Positions 55,230 through 64,000 of a stretch of 64,000 nt of DNA are shown piece after piece. The stretch's first letter is position 1. Each line of letters starts with the position of its first letter. The stretch spans positions 61,511,783-61,575,782 of the forward strand of contig CM057228.1 of the NCBI GenBank assembly GCA_029891385.1, in the 5' to 3' direction. Position numbers and translations under genes: made by a program. The stretch comes from Erythroxylum novogranatense. Its lineage: Eukaryota > Streptophyta > Magnoliopsida > Malpighiales > Erythroxylaceae. The notes under the pieces are model-generated. The model searched no databases. It worked only from the letters and a program-made list of their open reading frames with translations, and had not been told where the DNA came from.

Positions 55230-56240
55230 TTCCCTTGTCTGATCTCCAAATGAAGTGATTCTTGAGGCGATAGATTTATAAGACATGAATTTATCTCTCC
55301 ATGAAATTTGGTAGCTTTTGGATTTGATATGAGAAAGTTTGGTTGTAAGAAAGTGAGAGGTCAGTTTAGAGAGTATGATTGAGGTATAAGCACATTTTGG
55401 AATTTTAAGCATATCTTGAGCTATAGAGCTCCGATTGAGGTGATTCTTATTTCAAAACAAAATAGAGGCTTAAAGCTACAATTTCTATGAAGAAGTCAAG
55501 ATGTGATTTTGATGTTTGAATAGTGTGCACTCGCCCAACGCATGATCCGACGCCACCGTTTTGCTCCGTTTCTGTTTTCTCTCACGCACAAAACGCTGCC
55601 GTTTTGAATTTCCTTCTGATTTTGCTATTTTCTCCCTAATTCGACTTTTGTCCAAATCCTTTGCTTATATCTTTTCCGTCCGACATTCGATTGACTTGGT
55701 TTTCAAAGTGTTGGATTCCTAAGACAATTATCTACATTCTCAGGAGAAATTTGTATTTTTATGAGATTAAATTGAGGGTGATTAATTTAATCAAAGTGAG
55801 TTGAAAAATTTTCTGAACATGGTTCAGTCTTTTGTAAAATTCGGGATCTGTGGAGATCCGATGGAATTGATTCAAGGCAAAATAAAATAGAGACATGGGG
55901 CTACAAATCATATGAAAAAAGTGAATTTCAATTTAGCCCCTAAGACTTTCAATTTCTGACTTGAAGTTTGGATTAGTGTACAGTCTTGGATTAGAGAAAT
56001 CTGAACGTATTTTGGCCATAACTTTTACTCTAGTAATCCAAATGAGGTGATTCTTGATTTGGATTAAACTAGAAAAATAGGACTACAATTTTTATGAAGA
56101 CATCGAGTTCAATTTTGTGCTTAAGAATGTCAATTGTTGGATGGAAATAACATACTGGAAAATGATTTAACATAAGACATGTCCGAACTATTTGGAGCAT
56201 AACTATTGGTGTAGTGCACCAAATAAAATGATTTTGGTGG
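55230..56240 (+). repeat. Diverged ~180 bp tandem repeats in giant LTR 3
   Basis: Cores TCCAAATGAAGTGATTCTTG (55243), TCCGATTGAGGTGATTCTTA (55428), TCCGACATTCGATTGAC (55678), TCCGATGGAATTGATTCAAG (55853), TCCAAATGAGGTGATTCTTG (56035) and ACCAAATAAAATGATTTTGG (56216). Spacings are 185, 250, 175, 182 and 181 bp. Each core is preceded by CATAACT-like and followed by GGACTACAATTT...ATGAAGA-like words. Confidence 0.7.
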
Positions 56241-57523
56241 CGTTATGAAATTAAGACAATGAGGACAATTTCTCTAGAAGAAAGTTTTGGCAAATTCCTT
56301 CATTTTGATAGTGAGAAAAATCTCCTAAAGTAAGCATGAATTAAAATCAAGTTCAAGGGCATTTGTAGAAGATCACATAAAGAATTAAGACTTTAGGATT
56401 AAGTGGAAGGGCAATTTGGTCATTTAGCCCTCATTAAATGACATGGCATATAAAAAGCAAGGAGTTGTCGTTTAAGAGAGGCAACCCACGACACTTAGAG
56501 AAAATAGACCAAAAGAAAAGAAAGAGTGGAAGAATGAGAGCTTCGGTGGGCGATGGAGAATAAGAAAAGAAAAGGTAAGTTAGGGTTTTTAATTTTGTTG
56601 AGTTTAAAGAGAGATTTGAAGCTTTTTCTAGAGGAAATAGATGGAAGAGGATGAAAGCTCCCTATGGAGCTTTGAAAAATCCGAAAATAGTGAAGGTTGA
56701 AGGTAAGAGCAATTTTTAAGCTTTGAGTTTTTCTTGAATTTTTGGTTTAGAATCATGGAAAATAGTATGAGTTTGTGTATTATGAAGTCAATTTTGAAGA
56801 TTATGTGATTTATGATGTTGAATTTTGGTGATTTGGTATAGGTAATTTTAAGTTGGAAGAAAGAAAGAAGCTATGAGCAAATTGACGATTTGGACAAGCT
56901 TTTAGCATCGATTCGATGTAGATAGTATGTTTATTTATTGAATTTTAAGCTAAGCATGTGTTATTGAAAAATTAAGAAGCCAAATTTTAAGAAATTATTG
57001 TTTATATAAATGTTTGAAAATTATGATTTTCGAATGATTAAATTCAATACTTTCGGAATGTTTTTAAGAAAATACAAGATTTATGAAAATCATGTTTTCG
57101 AATTAATTGAAAAATTTGAACTATGTGCTTTATGAATTTGTATACGTTTGATTTATGGTTTAAAGAAATAAATTGCATTCATTATTATGAATTTGATTTA
57201 TATGTGATTAAATTGATGAATTGAGATTGAATATGATTGGCTATATGAATTGATGTGACATGTGGATATGAGACTGTGTCAAGTATTGACATGATATGAT
57301 GATATGATATGAAAAATTTGAAAATCAAGATTTTCGAAAAGTGCCTTTGGGCAATCCGAATTTTTCGGTTTCGAATTATGTGTTATGTGGGTTTGGTCAG
57401 GTCTCATAAGTGGAATGAGTGCGCACTTGTCTATTTTAAAGCCTTCTCCCGACTGCTCGCTAGTGGCACTGGAGCTTCGATTTCGGATTCCCCTAAGTCA
57501 CGGCTACACCGGACTGCTATGCA

Positions 57524-60500
57524 TGTTAGACCCCGATTTTTAAGTAAAATTTAGAAATAATAATTGAAAAGAAATGAGTGTTTTTGTGTTTATGTTCTGG
57601 TATCGATGTAATTTATACTTAAAGGAAAGTGATGAAGAAAGAATTGTTTGATTTTGATAAATTTAGAATTTGAATAAATTTGGGATTTGAATAAATTTGT
57701 ATGAGTTATAAAAAGTTAGAGTGAATGAGAGGAATGAAATAGAAGTTAGAAATCAAGAAATAAAGAGTAAAAGTGTGAAAATTTGGAGAATTAAGAAAGT
57801 TGACTTTTGGATATAGAAAATTTGACTTGAGAGTTGACTTTTTGATTTAGGCAGAATTTAAGAAAATGATCTTCAGGAAACTTGTAGCTCCTGTTGAAAG
57901 CTTTCTATTGTCATAAAGTTTGATATTTTTCAATATCGGGAGTAAAAGTTATAGTCAGTCAAAGTTAAGGTTATTTTACTTTGACTTTGAAAATGTTCTT
58001 AAGTGTGGAAATTATACATGCTGTGCTTTGAGGCAAATCATCGGATTAATGTGTTCTGAATTGGAGTAAATGGTCTACATGAAAGTTGTATCTTATATTC
58101 CCAACTTTTTATCGCCATAAAGTATGCAATTTTTCGATATCAGGGCTAGGAGTTATGATAGACGGAAATTTGGAAGTTGTTTAGAAAGAAATGATTAGGA
58201 CAGAAACTTTGAGTGGATTTTTGACTCCCTTATAGGACAATTTGATTTTTCTATCGTTCATGGAAGTTGTAGAGCTTCCTTTGAGCTATCTTTTGATACC
58301 AAATTTGTCAAATTTGGAATTCAAGATCAAGAGATATGTTTTTTGGAAAATTCGGATATATATATATGTATTTATACATATATGCATATCTCTATTCTTA
58401 TTTCTTATTATGTCCCTATTTCAATCTTTTGTTTATATCTTTTCTGTCCGACATCTAATTGACATGGTTTTCGAAGCGTTGGATTCCTAAGACAATTATC
58501 TACTTTCTCAAGGAAAATTTGTATTTTTATGAGATTAAAGTAAGGATGATTAATTTAATCAAAGTGAGTTGGATAATTTTCTGAACATGGTTCAGTCTTT
58601 TGCGAAATTCGGGATCTTGGTGATAACTTGCTAAATTCGGGAACATGGTTGAGTCTTGCGAACTGTTTGGAGCATAACTTTTGGTATAGTGATCCAAATT
58701 AAATGATTTTGGTGTCATTATGAAATTAAGACAAGGAGGAATATTTCTCTATAAGGAAGTTTTGACAAATTCCTTCAAATTGATGATTAGAAACTTGCCC
58801 TAAAGTAAGCTTGAATTAAGATGAGTATAGGGGCAATTTTGGAAGTTTACTTAAAAGGTTAAGTATGAAGGCTAACATGGAGGGGCAATTAGGTTTTTTC
58901 TCTTTCATTTAATAACATGACCATATAAAAGCAAGGAAGCTGTCGTTTTTTAGGGAGGGAAGCACGATTATTACCCAAAGACTTGAAAGAAATAAGAAGA
59001 GAAGAGAGGATGAAGGTTTCGGCTAAAGAAAGAAGGAGAAGCAAGGTTTCGAATTTTTGGGGGCATCTACCATGATTTTTGAGTAGATTCAAAGGAAAAA
59101 AGATGGAAGAAAGTGAAGGTTTCTGTTCTAGCCCAACAAATCCGAAATTGGAAAGGAAAAGAGGTAAGAGAAAGTTTTTGAGTTTTGGATTTTTAGTGAA
59201 GTTTTGGTTTAGATGCCTTGGAATTGGTATGAGTTTGTTGATTCTAAGTTCAATTTTAGAGATTACATGTTGTAATTGATTCAATTTTGGATGATAAATT
59301 AATTAGAGTTTATGCCCAATTTTTGTGATTTGGAGATTTTGGAAGCTAATGATTTAGATAGTTGGAATATATGAGGAATTAGTATTTCCTAAGCTCAATT
59401 TGAGTAATTATGTTATTTTATGATGTTGAATTTGGGTAAATTGGTTTAGGTAATTTTAAGTTGGAAGAAAGAAAGAAGCGATGGGCAAATTGACGATTTG
59501 GAAAAACTTCTAGCATCGATTCGAGGTGGGTAATATGATTATACTTTGAATTATAAGCTTTATATAAGTTTTGGAAAAATCAAGAAGCAAAATATTTATA
59601 AATTATTGTTTATGTTAATGTTGGAAAATTTTGATTTTCAAGTGATTAAATTCATTGCTCTTGGAGTGATTTAATAAAATTGGAATGGTTGATTAAATTC
59701 CTTGATTTTGAATGATTGAGAATTGTGATATGTGAATGTGATTTTTAATGTGATATGTGAAAATTGAAAGTATGGGATTTGAATAGAATTTGTTTGATTT
59801 GATATATATATTTTGGTTAATAAGCTAAATTTGTATTCTTGAAAGAAAAAAATCAAGAAAGTAAAAGAAAGAAGTATCGGATTTTTTTAATTTCAAATGT
59901 TTTTTGAAAAATCGTTTTAAGTCTTAAATGTTTTGATAAATTAAGGAAATTTCTGAAATTCTTTATTTCTTGTATTTTCGAAAAAATTAAGTATTTTTGA
60001 AAGATTGAATAAATGGTTAAAATTAGCTTCAGATGTTTTGAAAATAAATAAATAAATAAAATTATTATATTCATTTGTTTTGAATGACTTTGCAAATTAT
60101 GGAAAAGGGTTGTATTCAAGAGGAAAATTGCTTTGAAAATTTTATGATTTATAGTTGTGCAAAGTCAAAAGAAGATTAAAATGTTTGTTTTTGAATGATT
60201 TGGATAATTGCTAAAATAGTTTGGACAATTTAATATAATGATTCTATTGTTACATTAAATGGTTTTGAATGTTTTTGAGAAATTATTATCATTTTTAAAT
60301 GTTTTGATAAATTAAGAAAATTTCAGAAATTATGAAAATTGTTACTTTCATTGGTTTGATAATGACTTGAAAAATTGTTACAAAAGTTTAATTCTTTATT
60401 TTTAAATGATTTGTAAAATTGATCGAAAAATTTAGAAAGAAAGTTTCAAACATCAAGGAAGGAAAATGGTTTTAAATTATTGTTTTGATTGTTTTAAATT

Positions 60501-62671
60501 AATTGATTTTGAAGTGATTTAAGAACTATTAAATTTATTGTGTTTGAGAAAATTATTACAAGTTTGAAAATGTTTTGATAAATTGAGACATTTACAAGAA
60601 TTATGCATGATTTATTGTTTCAAATGATTTTGATTAAATTGTTAAAATTTTTGAAATTCTTATTGCTTGAAGGATTTTAATTAAATATGAAATTGATACA
60701 TTTGTTACATCCTTTAATTATGAACGATTTGATGAATTATCAAAAATGTTGCATTCTTTGTCTATGAATAGTTATAAATTGAACATGATTTTGATGGCTA
60801 TGGAATTGATTTATGACTTGTGATTGCATTTGTGTGGAATTATGATATGTATATGAAAGTTAAGATTTTGATATGTGCCTGTGGGCAATCCGACTTTTTC
60901 AAGTATGATTACGTGTTATGTGAGTTTGGTCAGGTCCCATAAGTAGGACAAGTGCGCACTTGTCTATTTTTTTTAAAGCTTCTCCCACCTGCTTGCTAGT
61001 GGCACTGGAGCTCCGATTTCGGACTCCCATAAGTCGCGGCTACATCGGACAGCTATGCGGAAATGTGTAGTACGTTTTGTTCACGGCTGCACAGGACTAC
61101 TATGCGGAAATATGCAGTACGTTCTGTTTTGGACCGACCCAAACTATTTTGCTATGTTATGTGTTTTGACTTGTGTTCATATGTGATGCATTTGTGATTT
61201 TTTTGAATTTTGTTTTGTGATTTGTGAATTGGTGTATGAATTGTGTCAATTTTGAGAAATTGTAAAGTGCGGACTTGAGTTTCAATTATGCAGTTTTAGA
61301 AATTTACTAAGAACAAATTTAAAAAGGTTGAAAGTTTCAGAAATAAGCTTTTGATGAACTTTATTTTGTAAAATATTTTAAACCATGGAAAAAGAGTTTT
61401 AGCACATGTTTTTGCTTATGTTCAATTTATAAACATATTATCCACGAGCTGTCCAACTCACCCCCTTTCATCCTCATCTCCAGGTTTCGAGCAGGAGAGG
61501 AGATCGAATGAAAGAAAGTCAAGCCATCTGTTCATTTTTGCTTATTTTGTAAATTATGTATTTTGGATTTTTGGAATGGTTTGTAAATGGCTTGGAATGC
61601 CATTCAAGTTTTGTAGTGTATCTATTTCAGAATGTAAATGATATGAATTCTTGGGAGTTATGTATGAAATTATGTATTGAATTAAATTATGGATGAGATT
61701 GTGTATGATTATGGAAATGATTTGTGAACGAATATAAATCTGATTGATTTTTGGGTTTGGATTGAATTAGGAATTTGAATATGGAATTGAGATATTGAAT
61801 GTGATTTGGGATTGCATGGTGACCTTGTATAAAGGCTTGAATTATGATATTATGTATAGTGATTATGATTTGTATATTGAGTTGAGAAATTAATAGGAAT
61901 TGGATTTGTATAATGTGTTTTGGATATGGATATGTAGATATAGGATTTCCGTTTGTTGTGTTGGATTCTGGACGGGGAGTCCGATGATACTAGCCATTAT
62001 GTGAGAATATAGAAGTGTATTTTTGAAGACTTTGCAGGTTTGAGTTAGTTAGAATGCAGTCGTTATGCTGCCGAAATTTTTATGATAAGAGGAAGATAAG
62101 AATAAGATATAGGATACGTTTATAAGTTGAAAAAAAATGATGAATAAGATTAGAGTTTGTTAAACATGAAATTGAGATATTGCTTGGACAAGAAGTTTGT
62201 TATGAATTTGAGAAATTGATTGAGAATATTTCCAAGAAAGGGAAATTATATTGGCTTGACTTGTATAAAGTTGACTAAAAGATGAAAAAAAATTATACCG
62301 AAATTTTGGATAGGTTAAGTCTAGTGTTTCCAACGCGATCGTTTTTCTCTGTCCTATGTGTTCGGATGTCGGACCCATTTTTCGTTTGTCTCAGTATTTG
62401 TTTTGCTTGGATCCGTTTTGTAAATTTTCGTTCCGCCTTCGATCCGTTGAATACTTGCGCTTTATGTTTCCATTTATATCCGATTTGTTAATCGTATCCG
62501 ATTCGCTTATTCGATTCGTTTTCGTATTCGATTCCAATGTGTATTCATTTTGTTATTCGATTTCGCCTTCGGATTCGATTTATCTGATTTGAATACGCTT
62601 TGGTTTCGTCTTTGTTTGTTTTCGTTCTCCGTTTTTCGGTTAGGGTCCGGTCCCGAGATCGGGTCCCAACA
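57524..62671 (+). mobile_element. Giant solo LTR 4 (inner, 5.15 kb)
   Basis: Starts TGTTAGACCCCGATT and ends CGGGTCCCAACA. The flanks are ATGCA (57519-57523) and ATGTG (62672-62676), which both derive from ATGCG if each lost a CpG. It sits in the sense orientation inside giant LTR 3. Contents: diverged ~180-200 bp repeats (57900-58720), an AT-rich zone of GTTTTGATAAATTAAG repeats (59880-60700), the conserved block 60885-61140, a CACCCCCTTTCATCCTCATC block (61470), and a C/T-rich tail with many CGATTCG words (62340-62640). No coding region. Confidence 0.78.
59880..60700 (+). repeat. AT-rich degenerate repeats in giant LTR 4
   Basis: The phrase AAATGTTTTGATAAATTAAG with AAATTTCAGAAATT recurs near 59925, 60297 and 60570. 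Looser copies (TTTTGAATGATTTG, AAAATTGTTA) lie between. Identity falls off fast, so the unit length is not certain. Confidence 0.5.
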
Positions 62672-64000
62672 ATGTGGGAAGGTGTAATACGTTCCGTTCA
62701 CGGCTGCATAGGACCGCTATGCAGGAATGTGCAGTATGTTCTGTTTTGGACCAAACCAAACCATTTGATGTGTTATGTGTTTTATTTTTGTTTATAAGTG
62801 TGATGCATTGCATGATTTGAACGATGTTTAAGAAATATGAAAGAAATTAAGATTTACACGATTTTGTTTTTGTTCATGAAAAGTGAAAAATGTGAAATTT
62901 TTTTGAGAAATAAGCTATTTGTGGATTTTTCAGCAGTGATATTATTGAAATTATTTTAGAAATAATTTCTCAATTTGCAAAATTTTCTACTGAAAATTTT
63001 TTGAAATAAATGGCAAAAAGATTTTGCAAATGTTTCGCTTATCATTCAATTTATAAACATATTATCCACGAGCTTTGTGCTCCTCCCCTTTCATCCCCAT
63101 CTCCAAGTATTCAAGCAGGAGATCGGATGAAAGAATGTCAAGATGTGTTATTCGATTTTGTATCGTTTGTATTTTTTGTAAATTGGGGATTTTGGTATTA
63201 ATATTGTATAGGGCTTGAATCGCCATAATGTATTGCAAGCATTTAGTGATGTTCGTGAATTATGAAATTGTGTATATAATGAGAGTGATGTATATTTAAT
63301 TCAGAAATTGTGGATTGAATTAAATTAAGATATGATTGCGATTGGATATGGATAAGTGTATTTGTGTATAAAGTTGAGTATGGTGTAGATGATTTCTGGA
63401 ATTGCGTAATTCATGAATGATTGGGTTGTGTTTAGATTGTATTAAGATTTTGTATATTGTTTATGAATGAGAATTGTATATGAGTATGATTTGAGATGCT
63501 GCTTTGTGATTTAGTTTGGATTCCGGACGGGAGGTTCGAGGAGTTGTGTGGTTTGATTGAGCTGGTTATAGAAGTGATTTTTAAACCCTTTTCAGGTTTG
63601 GGTTTATGAAAATGCAGCCGTTATGCTGCCCGATTTTTGTTATAAAAGAAAGATAAGGATTAGATTTGTGATTTTGTTAACAAGATAAGAAGTGATGAAT
63701 TAGAAGAATCTTATGAATTGAATTGTTGGATTGAGGATAAATTTCTAAAAGGGAAATAAGATTGCTTTGTATGAGTCCGAAAAATAAATGAAAGAAAAGA
63801 AAAGGAAAAAAAAATTATACCAGATTTCATATTAGTTTAGTCTAGGTTTTCAACGCGATAGTTTTCCAAGATACACGCTTCAGATGTCGGAATTTAATTT
63901 TCAGATTTGTTTTCGATTCTTTCGTCTTATGTGTCCGATTCGATTTGTATTTCGTTGTTTGTTTGCTTTGTTTTCGATGCGATTTGTGATTTCGTGCTTT
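62672..64000 (+). mobile_element. Giant LTR 3 (outer), right part
   Basis: Continues the sequence interrupted at 57523: GGGAAGGTGTAATACG parallels GGAAATGTGTAGTACG in LTR 4 (61060), and the CTCCCCTTTCATCCCCATC block (63080) parallels 61465. It ends in CGATTTG/TTCGTT words like those before the end of LTR 4, so the LTR end should lie a few hundred bases past the window. No genes. Confidence 0.72.

Larger units (their letters stand above)
54360..57523 (+). mobile_element. Giant LTR 3 (outer), left part
   Basis: Starts TGTTGGACCCCGATC and shares its first ~70 bp with the reverse complement of solo LTR 2. It carries five GTCCATTAAACGGAC-type palindromes (54853-55013), a series of ~180 bp diverged repeats (about 55230-56240), a GA-rich stretch (56490-56580), and the CGGATTCCCCTAAGTCACGGC block near 57490. 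It is cut at 57523 by inner LTR 4 and continues at 62672. The end is outside the window. Confidence 0.75.

Noticed and set aside
1..64000. CRISPR arrays, bacterial operons, phage or integron structures
   Set aside because: No regular spacer-repeat arrays and no bacterial-type gene packing. Spliced genes and plant LTR elements explain the window.

Overview
The window is nuclear DNA from an angiosperm, most likely a eudicot. It has one intron-rich host gene surrounded by nested LTR retrotransposons of the plant Ty1/copia and Ty3/gypsy clades. The species cannot be named from the sequence. Nothing looks bacterial: there are no operons, CRISPR arrays or rRNA genes.

Left edge (1-5531): the start of a gag frame, a tRNA-Asp primer site and a ~1.95 kb LTR of a minus-strand Athila/Tat-like gypsy element. 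It is followed by the 3' half of an Angela-type copia element (copy A) with its 1.8 kb LTR.

Array (5532-35330): five copies of a composite unit of about 2.1 kb, U1 5532-7662, U2 7663-9787, U3 9788-20217, U4 20218-21348 and U5 33813-35330. Each unit joins about 0.2 kb of probable plastid DNA carrying a decayed trnR-ACG to a PIF/Harbinger-type element. That element carries a spliced exon of a peroxisomal PMP22/Mpv17-family gene in antisense. U3 is split by two solo LTRs of 4.25 and 4.31 kb. U4 is fused to a second Angela fragment (copy B), which is itself split by a 9.95 kb Tekay/Del chromovirus (21422-31370). Angela A and B share a dead-codon mutation and the same junction to the unit, so they arose by segmental duplication.

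Host gene (35421-42631, +): a 15-exon, 823-residue FAM135-like putative serine esterase (DUF3657 + DUF676). All its frames join cleanly if two introns are of the rare GC-AG type. A 426 bp solo LTR lies in intron 6. A Harbinger element ends 90 bp before the start codon, and a Tork/Tnt1-type copia element (42926-47518) begins 294 bp after the stop.

Right side (47519-64000): a 73 bp A-tailed insertion with a 36 bp target duplication, a heavily decayed copia element (48375-~53113), part of another long LTR, and two nested giant LTRs. The inner one (57524-62671) sits inside the outer one (54360 to beyond 64000).

The most unusual signals are three: the plastid-tRNA/Harbinger/PMP22 array; the giant solo LTRs, which are built of very diverged ~180 bp tandem repeats with copy-specific short-repeat inserts; and an inverted integrase fragment inside the Tork element. 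All coordinates were read by eye, and approximate edges are marked as such.
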